A DNA stretch of 64,000 nt from Granulicella sp. WH15. GTDB lineage: Bacteria; Acidobacteriota; Terriglobia; Terriglobales; Acidobacteriaceae. Every line of letters starts with the position of its first letter. The stretch's first letter is position 1. Made by a program: the position numbers and the translations under genes. A model generated the notes under the pieces. That model saw only the letters and a list, made by a program, of their open reading frames with translations. It was not told where the DNA came from and searched no databases. Location of the stretch: positions 3,968,001 to 4,032,000 of the forward strand of contig NZ_CP042596.1 of assembly GCF_009914315.1 (NCBI RefSeq), in the 5' to 3' direction. Of the stretch, positions 53,442 through 61,220 are shown in pieces.

Positions 53442-54362
53442 TTGCCGACCACCGATTTTTCGCAATCCAACCAGTTTTTAAGCTCCAGCCAGCCCTTGCA
53501 GCTCATTGCCGATCCGTACGCCGAGACGGCCGTGTCCGAACCAGAGCCTGAGCCGTTGCGCCTCAGCATCCAGCCTGCGGCGGAGGAGACCGATGCCATG
53601 CCGCGTCTGGAGCGCTACACGATGCAGTCGGCGATCCTGCCCGACGCCCGCGAGGTCGCGGTCTACCTGCCCACCGCCTACGCCCGCGAGCCCGAGCGGC
53701 GCTTCCCCGTCTTCTACCTGCACGACGGCCAGAACCTCTTCGACGGTCGCAAGTCCTACATGGCCGGGCACACCTGGCGCGCAGGCGAGACCGCAGACCG
53801 CGAGACCTCCGCAAACTCCATCGAGCCAATAATTCTTGTCGGTATCGCCAACGCGGGGCTGCATCGGCTGGACGAGTACACCCCCACGCGCGACGCCAAG
53901 ATGGGCGGCGGCGAGGGCAGCCGCTACGGGCGGCTGCTGATCGAGGAGCTTAAACCCTTTATCGACAAGCACTACCGCACCCGGCCCCAGCCCTCCGAGA
54001 CTGCACTGGGCGGCTCCTCATTGGGCGGGCTGATCTCCCTCTACCTGGGGTTCACACGGCCGGATATCTTTGGCCGCCTGGCCATCCTCTCGCCCTCCAT
54101 CTGGTGGAACCAGCGCAGCATCCTGCCGCTTCTGGCCGAGACGGCGACGAAGCCCGAACTGAAGATATGGCTCGACATCGGCACCGCCGAGGGCTCACGC
54201 CACGTCCGCGACACCGATCGCCTGCACCGTCTGCTGCTCGAGCGCGGCTGGAAGGACGAGGTCGACCTCCGCTACCGGCGTTATCCCAACGCCGTCCACA
54301 ACGAAGACGCCTGGGCGGATCGGTTCGACGAAGTTTTACAATTTCTATTTCCCAGGCTGTAA
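53442..54362 (+). CDS. Esterase D/enterochelin-esterase-like alpha/beta hydrolase
   Basis: A 306-residue hydrolase of the Fes/IroE/esterase group. It has AREVAVYLPTAYAREPERRF, the oxyanion region FPVFYLHDGQNLFDGR, the nucleophile in ALGGSSLGGLISLYLG, and the late acid/His (DIGTAEGSRHVRDTD; YPNAVHNEDAWADR). The first about 50 residues are low-complexity, so translation may start later, at ATG in MPRLERYTMQSAIL; TTG 53442 has AGGAG 10 nt upstream. It is divergent from the esterase/ATP-grasp/amidoligase operon and may belong to the same pathway. Confidence 0.82.
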   Translation: MPTTDFSQSNQFLSSSQPLQLIADPYAETAVSEPEPEPLRLSIQPAAEETDAMPRLERYTMQSAILPDAREVAVYLPTAYAREPERRFPVFYLHDGQNLFDGRKSYMAGHTWRAGETADRETSANSIEPIILVGIANAGLHRLDEYTPTRDAKMGGGEGSRYGRLLIEELKPFIDKHYRTRPQPSETALGGSSLGGLISLYLGFTRPDIFGRLAILSPSIWWNQRSILPLLAETATKPELKIWLDIGTAEGSRHVRDTDRLHRLLLERGWKDEVDLRYRRYPNAVHNEDAWADRFDEVLQFLFPRL

Positions 54363-54564
54363 CCTGATGAATCTATAAGGGATGTAGCACTGGAAACGTA
54401 GATTCCGGCCACTTTCGCATTGCAGAAATCCGGATTTTCTACCATACTTAGTTGTTGGGTTGTGTTGACTCAGGATGGACGCCGCCCGCTTTGAACAGCG
54501 GCCAGGGCTTCCGATCAGCTTTTCACTTCGCCCAAACAGACCGTTTCTTTGAGAGGTTTCCCAA

Positions 54565-54828
54565 GTGTTGATGATTCGTTTGGCGCGCGTTGGAGCGCGT
54601 AAGCAGCCCCACTACCGCATTGTTGTGATCGAGAAGGACCGCGCCCGCAACGGCCGCTCCGTAGAAGTCGTGGGCACCTACAATCCCCGGACGAACCCCG
54701 CGACGGTCAACCTGAAGCACGATCGCATCGACTACTGGACCGGAAACGGCGCGCAGCTCTCGGATCGCGTGTCCAAGCTGCTGGCTGCGACGCCCGCGGT
54801 AGCCGTTGAAGCTGTCCCCGCAGCCTAG
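54565..54828 (+). CDS. rpsP: 30S ribosomal protein S16
   Basis: An 87-residue small-subunit protein: IRLARVGARKQPHYRIVV, RNGRSVEVVGTYNPR and RIDYWTGNGAQLSDRV are diagnostic. The start is given as GTG 54565; ATG 54571 two codons later is equally possible. It opens the conserved operon rpsP-khpA-rimM-trmD-rplS, although a 300-bp gap separates it from khpA. Confidence 0.96.
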   Translation: MLMIRLARVGARKQPHYRIVVIEKDRARNGRSVEVVGTYNPRTNPATVNLKHDRIDYWTGNGAQLSDRVSKLLAATPAVAVEAVPAA

Positions 54829-55128
54829 TCTCCGCATCCTTCTACCACTTTCGTTGGAAGAATTAAAGCAGTTTGCTTTCGTTTCTCTCTCGCCGATTGT
54901 CTGGTCATCACGTAAACTCGAGTGCAGATAATGCCAGACAGGCGTTATTGCATAGTTCCACTCCAGGCGGTTTCGGTTTCGACGGGTATACCTGTTTCGA
55001 CAGTCACACCTGGAGTTGAACCGTGGTGCGATGCATCGATCGTTTTTCGTTTCTCTTGACATCCTTGCTTTAGACGAGGCATCAGAGAGGTGCAGGGCGG
55101 TGCATTCGCTACTCCCAAGGGGCACTCG
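54829..55128 (+). other. Structured gap between rpsP and khpA
   Basis: 300 bp inside a normally tight ribosomal operon. It contains an 8-bp stem ACTCCAGG (54960) / CCTGGAGT (55009) enclosing GGTTTCGacgGGTATACC and a second TTTCGAC, so a folded RNA leader or processing site is likely. No gene was found here. Confidence 0.45.
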
Positions 55129-55461
55129 ATGAACGAATTTCCTCCAAGCGGCACGAGGGATGATGTTGCGCGCTCGATGGTAGAGCTGATCCGCAATCTG
55201 GCGCGCGCTCTCGTAGACAATCCCGAACAAGTTGAGGTCGAGGCTATTCTCGACAGCGACTCCACCTTGCTGCGTTTACGCGTGGCGCAAGCCGATCTCG
55301 GAAAAGTTATCGGAAAGCAGGGCCGAACCGCCCGCTCCATCCGAACGATTCTTGGAGCCGCCAGTATGAAGGCGCAGCATCGATTTGCGCTGGACATACA
55401 GCAGCACGGCCTGGCGAGAGAACCTCTCTCCTCAGACCTGACCGAATCACCCGAGGCCTGA
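55129..55461 (+). CDS. khpA: KH-domain RNA-binding protein KhpA
   Basis: A 110-residue type II KH protein. The GxxG RNA-binding loop lies in LGKVIGKQGRTARSIRTIL, preceded by VEVEAILDSDSTLLRLRV. KhpA proteins bind RNA, often with KhpB, and affect translation and cell-wall growth. AAGGGG lies about 8 nt before ATG 55129. It keeps the usual position between rpsP and rimM. The N-terminus is about 15 residues longer than in typical KhpA. Confidence 0.92.
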   Translation: MNEFPPSGTRDDVARSMVELIRNLARALVDNPEQVEVEAILDSDSTLLRLRVAQADLGKVIGKQGRTARSIRTILGAASMKAQHRFALDIQQHGLAREPLSSDLTESPEA

Positions 55462-55490
55462 CCCATCCCCACTCACGCTCGGCACATCCT

Positions 55491-56078
55491 ATGACTGAAA
55501 ACCCGCCGCAATGGATCGTACTGGCGCAGCTGCTACGGCCCCAGGGGCGCAAGGGAGAGCTGTTGGCCGAACTCCTGACCGACTTCCCCGAGCGTTTTGA
55601 CGATCAGCCGCGCGTCTTCCTCGCTCCGGCAAACTTTGCCGGTAGTGAGGATGCCGCGCGGCGAGCGACCATAACCAGCTTCTGGCTGCCCGTGGGCCGG
55701 AACGTCGGGCGGATCGTGCTGGAGTTCGCAGGCATCGACTCGATCACGAAGGCCGAGGCACTGAACGGGCTGGAGGTCATCGTGCCCGCCGAGGAGCGGC
55801 TGGAGTTGGATGAGGAGTCCGAGTACATCGCCGACCTGATCGGCTGCGCGGTCTATGACGGCGACCGTCGCATCGGCACGGTAGAGGGAGTCGACTTCCC
55901 CACCACGCCCGACGGCGCGCGCAGGCTCGAAGAGGCTGCTCCGCTGCTGACGGTGCTCGGCGAAGACGGACTCGAAGTGCTGATCCCCTACGTCAAGGCG
56001 TATCTCCGAGAGGTATCGGTCGAGGCCAAGCGGATCGACATGACGCTGCCGGTGGGCTTAGTAGAGCTGAACCGCTAA
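55491..56078 (+). CDS. rimM: Ribosome maturation factor RimM
   Basis: A 195-residue 16S rRNA processing factor that binds S19 and helps 30S head assembly. It has the N-terminal barrel (IVLAQLLRPQGRKGELLAELL, with the HGIKGE-like motif as PQGRKGE) and the C-terminal PRC-like barrel (SEYIADLIGCAVYDGDRRIG; EDGLEVLIPYVKAYLREV). It follows khpA by 29 nt. Composite repeat R6 separates it from trmD. Confidence 0.94.
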   Translation: MTENPPQWIVLAQLLRPQGRKGELLAELLTDFPERFDDQPRVFLAPANFAGSEDAARRATITSFWLPVGRNVGRIVLEFAGIDSITKAEALNGLEVIVPAEERLELDEESEYIADLIGCAVYDGDRRIGTVEGVDFPTTPDGARRLEEAAPLLTVLGEDGLEVLIPYVKAYLREVSVEAKRIDMTLPVGLVELNR

Positions 56079-56086
56079 CACCCTTC

Positions 56087-56192
56087 ACGCGAAGCGTCCA
56101 GTACCGCACGAAGTGCCGCCCGCCCGGCGCAAGGGCGCTGTTGCCTGTTTTTGGTTGTCATTCAGGAGCGAAGCGGAGGAATCTGCTTCTGT
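56087..56192. repeat. Composite repeat, site R6 (modules A and B), inside an operon
   Basis: Module A with both GAA-loop hairpins starts at 56087 and module B ends at about 56192. It lies between rimM and trmD, genes expected to share one transcript, so this copy is probably transcribed as part of the operon mRNA. Confidence 0.75.
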
Positions 56193-56216
56193 TTTTGCTT
56201 GTCCGGTACTCTGGTT

Positions 56217-57044
56217 ATGCCCATGCAATTCGACATCATCACGATCTTTCCGGAGTTCTTCTCCGGCCCACTCGACCACGGCGTGCTCCGCCGGGCGATC
56301 AAGAGCGGCATCTGTTCCGTGGCCACGCACGACCTGCGCAGCTTCACCCACGACCGCCATCGCACCGTGGACGACCGCCCCTTCGGCGGCGGCGAGGGTA
56401 TGGTCCTGAAGCCCGAGCCGATCTACGACGCCGTCTTCTCCCTCGGCATCACCCCCAAGGCCACCCGCAACACCACCAAAGAGACCGTAGTTCTGCTCTC
56501 CGCGCAGGGCCGCCCCTTCACTCAAGCGATGGCCCACGAGCTGGCCACGACCGAGCGCGTCGTCTTCCTCTGCGGCCGTTACGAGGGCGTCGACGAGCGC
56601 ATCAACGACCTGCTCTGCGACCGCGAGATCTCCATCGGCGACTACGTCCTCTCGGGCGGCGAGCTGGCCGCAGCCGTCATCATCGACTCGGTAGTTCGCC
56701 TGCTGCCGGGCGTGCTCGGCAACCCCGATTCGGCCCGCTTCGAGAGCTTCGGGGCCGACGACACCGGCAACGCGCACGAGCCCGGCGCGGTCCCGCCCTC
56801 GACCCACGGCTCCGGCGGCCTGCTCGACTACCCCCACTACACCCGCCCGGCGGAGTTCCACGGCGTCCCCATCCCCGAGGTGCTGATGGGCGGCAACCAC
56901 GACCAGATCCGCCGCTGGCGCCGCCAGATGGCCCTGGCCAAGACGCTGCGCAACCGCCCCGAGCTGCTGAAGGGCGTGGCGCTCTCGGCCGAGGATCGCC
57001 GCTATCTGCAAACGCTCTCCCCCGAAGCCGACCTGCAAGGATAA
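56217..57044 (+). CDS. trmD: tRNA (guanine-N1)-methyltransferase TrmD
   Basis: Methylates G37 of tRNAs using S-adenosylmethionine, preventing frameshifts. The product is 275 residues. It has FDIITIFPEFFSGPLDHGVL, the cofactor knot FLCGRYEGVDERI and DYVLSGGELAA, and GLLDYPHYTRPAEFHG. The reading frame is open upstream through composite repeat R6, but the family-like sequence starts at ATG 56217 or 56223. It precedes rplS by 72 nt. Confidence 0.95.
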   Translation: MPMQFDIITIFPEFFSGPLDHGVLRRAIKSGICSVATHDLRSFTHDRHRTVDDRPFGGGEGMVLKPEPIYDAVFSLGITPKATRNTTKETVVLLSAQGRPFTQAMAHELATTERVVFLCGRYEGVDERINDLLCDREISIGDYVLSGGELAAAVIIDSVVRLLPGVLGNPDSARFESFGADDTGNAHEPGAVPPSTHGSGGLLDYPHYTRPAEFHGVPIPEVLMGGNHDQIRRWRRQMALAKTLRNRPELLKGVALSAEDRRYLQTLSPEADLQG

Positions 57045-57116
57045 AGCAAGTTTTACCGTCCCTTGGCTGGATTTTGATGTACACTGAAGACTCGACATTC
57101 GTATAGGAAAGTAGTC

Positions 57117-57479
57117 ATGTCCATTCATCCCATCATGCAGAAGCTGGCCGCGAAACTCGAGCGGACCGATATTCCCCCGTTTGCGCCTGGCGACACCGTC
57201 CGCGTGCAGGTCAAGATCAAGGAAGGCGAGAAGGAGCGTCTGCAGGCGTTCGAGGGCATGGTTATTGCCCTGCGCCGCGGCCCCCAGGGCACCTTCACCG
57301 TTCGCAAGATGAGCTTCGGCCAGGGCGTCGAGCGCATCTTCCCCTTCAACTCGAAGGTCGTTGACAAGGTCGAGAAGGTTCGCTCCTACCAGGTTCGCCG
57401 CTCGAAGCTCTTCTACCTCCGTGGTCTGCGCGGCAAGGCCGCCCGTCTGCGCGAGGTCGAGCGCAAGATCGTCAAGTAA
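57117..57479 (+). CDS. rplS: 50S ribosomal protein L19
   Basis: A 120-residue large-subunit protein at the 30S-50S interface. Diagnostic segments are [52 protein letters not shown] and [14 protein letters not shown]. It is the last gene of the rpsP operon and is followed by a strong Rho-independent terminator. Confidence 0.97.
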   Translation: MSIHPIMQKLAAKLERTDIPPFAPGDTVRVQVKIKEGEKERLQAFEGMVIALRRGPQGTFTVRKMSFGQGVERIFPFNSKVVDKVEKVRSYQVRRSKLFYLRGLRGKAARLREVERKIVK

Positions 57480-57501
57480 CACTGGTTCCGCAGAATCAAA
57501 G

Positions 57502-57538
57502 GCCACGGCTCCTCGAATCTCGAGAGCCGTGGCTTTTT
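57502..57538 (+). terminator. Rho-independent terminator after rplS
   Basis: A 10-bp stem GCCACGGCTC / GAGCCGTGGC directly followed by TTTTT at 57534-57538. It lies 22 nt after the rplS stop and closes the ribosomal operon. Confidence 0.88.
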
Positions 57539-57552
57539 CGTGCGTCTGCTGG

Positions 57553-58701
57553 CTACGACTCGAAACACTGCCCGTAAAGCTCTTCGGCGTCCGCCTGCGT
57601 CAGTTCACGCGGGTTGTTCCTGAGCAGCCGCGTCACCGTCATGGCCGCCATGGCCATCCGTGGAATCGCGCTGCGGTCCAGCCCGTGCTTGGCCAGATCG
57701 GCCACGACGCCGCACTCCCGAGCCAACTGCCGCAGCTTTTCGACGCCCGCCGCAGCCGTCTCCCTATCGGTCTGGCCCGCCTCAACCCCTAATGCCAGAG
57801 CGACCTCCGCATGGCGAGTTGGCGTCGCGAGCGAGTTGAACGCGAAGACCGGCGGCAGCAGGATCGCGTTCGAAAGCCCGTGCGCCAGGTGAAACTCGCC
57901 GCCCAGCGGGTACGCCAGCGCGTGGACCGCCGCCGTGTTGACCGGCCCCAGGCACAGCCCGCCGTAGAGGCTCGCGCGCGACATCCCCTCCCGGGCCTCG
58001 AGGTCGTCCGGCTGGTTCACTGCGCGCACAATGTAGCGGCTGGTCAGCCGTATTCCCTCGAGCGCATAGAGGTCCACCAGCGGGTGCGCGAAGTTGTTAG
58101 TGTAGGCCTCAATGCAGTGCGTCAGTGCATCCAGCCCGGTCGAGGCAGTCACGGCAGCGGGCATACTGACGGTCAGGGCCGGGTCGATGAAGGTCGCGTC
58201 CGGCACCAGGTACGGGCTGATGACGCCCTTCTTCAACTGCGCCGCCTCGTCGAGCAGGATCGCGTTCGGTGAGACCTCGCTGCCGGTCCCCGAGGTCGTC
58301 GGCACGCAGACCAGATGGCAGCGCCGCGAGCCCAGCAGGCCGATCCCGAAGGTCTCCTCCACCGTCTGCTCGTTGTTCACGAACGCCGCGACCAGCTTGG
58401 CGGTATCGAGCGCGCTGCCCCCGCCGATGCCCAGCACGCACTCCGTCTTCGCCGCACGCGCACGGGCCACCGCCGCATGAAACATGGCCACGGTCGGCTC
58501 GCTTCCGATGGTGGAGTCGATGGTCACGGTGCAGCCTTCAAGCTGCGTGGCCAGAGCCTCAGCCTTCGCATGAAACGAGGGCGACGTGACGATGTGAATG
58601 TTGCGCGTGGGCAGCGCGGCCAGGTAGCTCAGGCAGTCCACGATGCAGCCCGATCCGAAGGTCAGCCGATCCGGCTGCAAAAACGTAATAGTTCGCATCA
58701 C
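57553..58701 (-). CDS. Iron-containing alcohol dehydrogenase
   Basis: A 382-residue group III (Fe-ADH) dehydrogenase. It has the NAD(P)-binding region CVLGIGGGSALDTAKLVA, VPTTSGTGSEVSPNAIL, and metal ligands in GLDALTHCIEAY (Asp, His), VHALAYPLGGEFHLAHG (two His). Family members reduce aldehydes or oxidise alcohols; some act in phosphonate or lactaldehyde metabolism. The substrate cannot be told from the sequence. It stands alone, convergent with the rplS operon and bounded upstream by repeat R7. Confidence 0.9.
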   Translation of the reverse strand: MMRTITFLQPDRLTFGSGCIVDCLSYLAALPTRNIHIVTSPSFHAKAEALATQLEGCTVTIDSTIGSEPTVAMFHAAVARARAAKTECVLGIGGGSALDTAKLVAAFVNNEQTVEETFGIGLLGSRRCHLVCVPTTSGTGSEVSPNAILLDEAAQLKKGVISPYLVPDATFIDPALTVSMPAAVTASTGLDALTHCIEAYTNNFAHPLVDLYALEGIRLTSRYIVRAVNQPDDLEAREGMSRASLYGGLCLGPVNTAAVHALAYPLGGEFHLAHGLSNAILLPPVFAFNSLATPTRHAEVALALGVEAGQTDRETAAAGVEKLRQLARECGVVADLAKHGLDRSAIPRMAMAAMTVTRLLRNNPRELTQADAEELYGQCFES

Positions 58702-58717
58702 CCTATCGTAAAGGCTT

Positions 58718-58800
58718 GTCCTGCCGGACGGGCCTCCTGCGCGGAGAGCGGGCGTTTACACGCCTTTTTACTGCTTCGCGTGGTCCTCCCGTTGGTCGGA
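58718..58800. repeat. Composite repeat, site R7 (module D)
   Basis: A stand-alone module D: GTCC-TGCC-GGAC, GGCGT-TTAC-ACGCC and CCCG-TTGGT-CGG hairpins, with CTTCGCGTGGTCCTCC between. No module A is next to it. It lies between the Fe-ADH and GH92 genes. Confidence 0.7.
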
Positions 58801-58837
58801 AACAAAAACTCTTGCTCCGATCAACGGGAGAATCTCA

Positions 58838-61147
58838 TCAGCCGAGCTGCTCCAGCCCCGGCGGCAGAGTCATCCCCGCAGCCTCGCCCGGAGTAGCCGC
58901 CATCTCAAAGGTCACCGTCGCTCCCTGAGCGATTTCCGCGTGCTGGAACCACATCCTCTCCTGCTTTTTGCCGTCAATCGAGATCGACCGCACATACTGG
59001 TGCGCCGGGTCCGTGCGCTTCACGACGATCCGCAGCGCCTTGCCGTTGCCCAGATCGACCGAAGCCCGATCCACCAGCGGCGACCCCACGATGTACGTTC
59101 CACTCGCCGCGTCCACGGGATAGAACCCCAGCGCGCTCATCAGGAACCACGCCGACATCTGCCCCACATCCTCGTTGCCCTGCATTCCGTCGGGCAGCGG
59201 CGCATACATCGTCTCCATCAGCGAGCGCACGCGCGCCTGCGTCTTCGCCGGAGATCCGGCATGGACGTACAGGTACGCGATGTGATGCGAGGGCTCGTTG
59301 CCGTGCGCGTACTGCCCCACCATTCCGGCGATATCGGGCGGCGCATCGTCCGGCAGCGTCGAGGGCACGGTGAACAGCGAGTCTAGTTTGACGGTGAAGG
59401 CATCTTTTCCGCCAAGCGTATCGATCAACCCAGCCACATCATGCTGAATCGCAAACGTGCTCTGCCACGCGTTCGACTCGGTGTAGTCGCGCCACTTCTT
59501 CGAGTGCCCCAGCGCAATCGGGCTGAACGGCGACGCCCAGCTTCCATCGGCCATCTTCGGACGCATGAAGCCGGTGCTCTTGTCGTAGTAGTGCTTGTAG
59601 TTTTTCGACCGCTCCACCAGCAGCTTCACATCATCCGTCTTGCCCAGGTGCTTGGCCACATGCGCGATCGACCAGTCATCGTAGCAGTACTCGAAGGTCT
59701 TCGAGACCGACTCCTCTTCCTTGTCGGCGGGGATGAACCCGAGCGTGCGATAGTACCCCAGCCCGCGGTAGTCCTCGACCATCGCCCGCTTCATCATCTG
59801 CGTATAGGCGGCGTTGTAGTCGATCCCGGTAAAGCCCTTGGCGCACGCCTCGGCGATCACCGCCGCCGAGTGATACCCGGTCATGGTGCCCGTCTCGCGG
59901 CCGTACAGCGGCCACACCGGCATCCCCGCCGGGCTCTGCTCCGCCATGCGGATGAGCGTGTTCATGAACCCCGGCACGCGCTCGCGGTCGATCAGCGTGT
60001 ACACCGGATGCGCCGCGCGATACGTATCCCACAGCGAGAAGGAGGTGTAGTTGCGGCCACTGTCGGGCAGCGTGTGCACCGCGCCGTCCATGCCGCGGTA
60101 GCGCCCGTCCACGTCGTCGAAGAGCGTCGGCCCCAGCGAAAGGTGGTACAGCGCCGTGTAGAAGACCTTCTTGCGGCCCTCATCGGCAAACGTCGCATTG
60201 ACCTTGCCGATCTGCCGCCGCCACTTCTCCTCGGCCTCGTGCCGCACCTGCGCGAACTCCCACGCCGGAATCTCCGCCCGCAGGTTCTTGCCCGCACCCT
60301 CGGCGCTCACGCCCGAGATGCCCGTCTTCACCAGGATCTGCTCGCCTGCGCGCGTCTCGAAGTAGAGCACGCACTTCAGGTTCGCGCCCGCCAGCTTGCC
60401 GCTTGTAAGCGAGACCTCGGCATCGTCCTTGAAGTAGACGATCTTCTTCGGTGTCTTCGAAAACTGCATCGTAAAGAACGCCTTGCGCCCCTTCGCCCAG
60501 GCGTTGGTCACATGCCCGCCCGCCAGCGTATCGGGAGCCACCTGCTCCAGCTCCGCCGACTCCACCAGCGACTTCCCCTTCTCGGCCGTGGCGTGGTGCA
60601 GATCGAGGATCAGGTAAGCCTTCTCGCTCTTCGGAAACGTGTAGCGATGAATCCCCGCCCGCTCCGTGGCCGACAGCTCCGCCTTCACCCCGTAGTCCTT
60701 CAGCAGCACCGAGTAGTACCCCGGCGACGCCACCTCCTCGGCGTGGCTAAACCGCGAACGATACCCCTCCTCGGGATGCTCCCGCGTACCCGGCACCAGC
60801 TTGGCCTCGCCGGTCCCGGCCATCACCAGAAAGTCGAGCAGGTCGTTGCAGCCCGTGCCGCTCAGGTGCGTGTGGCTGAAGCCCATGAGAGACTCATCCG
60901 ACACGTGGTAGCCCGAGCACCAGTCCCAGCCTTCATCGAAGGTATCCGGGCTAAGCTGCACCGCGCCAAACGGCACCGACGCCCCCGGATAACAGTGCCC
61001 ATGCCCACCTGTTCCGATCCGCGGATCTACCCAGCGCAGCAGGTCCTCACCCGTGCCCTCTGCCGCAAACGCAACACTCTTGACTGACATCAACGAAGCA
61101 GCCGCCATCGCCGCCGAACCGGCGCCGAGAAACTTCCTACGATTCAT
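58838..61147 (-). CDS. GH92 family glycoside hydrolase (alpha-mannosidase-like)
   Basis: A 769-residue exported protein. The N-terminus is a Tat-like signal (NRRKFLGAGSAAMAAASLM). The GH92 domain begins LLRWVDPRIGTGGHGHCYPG and continues with GASVPFGAVQLSPDT, FSHTHLSGTGC, NYTSFSLWDTYRAAHP and GNEDVGQMSAWFLMSALGFYPVD in two parts, the last holding the catalytic Glu/Asp region. GH92 enzymes are calcium-dependent exo-mannosidases of N-glycan or mannan breakdown. ATG 61147 is chosen as the start of the signal. Confidence 0.93.
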   Translation of the reverse strand: MNRRKFLGAGSAAMAAASLMSVKSVAFAAEGTGEDLLRWVDPRIGTGGHGHCYPGASVPFGAVQLSPDTFDEGWDWCSGYHVSDESLMGFSHTHLSGTGCNDLLDFLVMAGTGEAKLVPGTREHPEEGYRSRFSHAEEVASPGYYSVLLKDYGVKAELSATERAGIHRYTFPKSEKAYLILDLHHATAEKGKSLVESAELEQVAPDTLAGGHVTNAWAKGRKAFFTMQFSKTPKKIVYFKDDAEVSLTSGKLAGANLKCVLYFETRAGEQILVKTGISGVSAEGAGKNLRAEIPAWEFAQVRHEAEEKWRRQIGKVNATFADEGRKKVFYTALYHLSLGPTLFDDVDGRYRGMDGAVHTLPDSGRNYTSFSLWDTYRAAHPVYTLIDRERVPGFMNTLIRMAEQSPAGMPVWPLYGRETGTMTGYHSAAVIAEACAKGFTGIDYNAAYTQMMKRAMVEDYRGLGYYRTLGFIPADKEEESVSKTFEYCYDDWSIAHVAKHLGKTDDVKLLVERSKNYKHYYDKSTGFMRPKMADGSWASPFSPIALGHSKKWRDYTESNAWQSTFAIQHDVAGLIDTLGGKDAFTVKLDSLFTVPSTLPDDAPPDIAGMVGQYAHGNEPSHHIAYLYVHAGSPAKTQARVRSLMETMYAPLPDGMQGNEDVGQMSAWFLMSALGFYPVDAASGTYIVGSPLVDRASVDLGNGKALRIVVKRTDPAHQYVRSISIDGKKQERMWFQHAEIAQGATVTFEMAATPGEAAGMTLPPGLEQLG

Positions 61148-61220
61148 CCTCAATTCAAAAAACCTCGGCTCATCTTACCCTTACCAAGCCAATTCCGGTT
61201 AAGCATCCCCGCATCAAAAA

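Noticed and set aside
54960..55030. tmRNA-like GGTTTCGACGGG motif
   Set aside because: Only the short 5'-like word matches. There is no tRNA-like 3' end, no tag ORF and no partner acceptor strand within the expected distance.
59441..61087. 548-codon open frame opposite the GH92 gene
   Set aside because: Antisense shadow; the product is Arg/Leu/His-rich and the opposite strand encodes a well-recognised GH92 enzyme.
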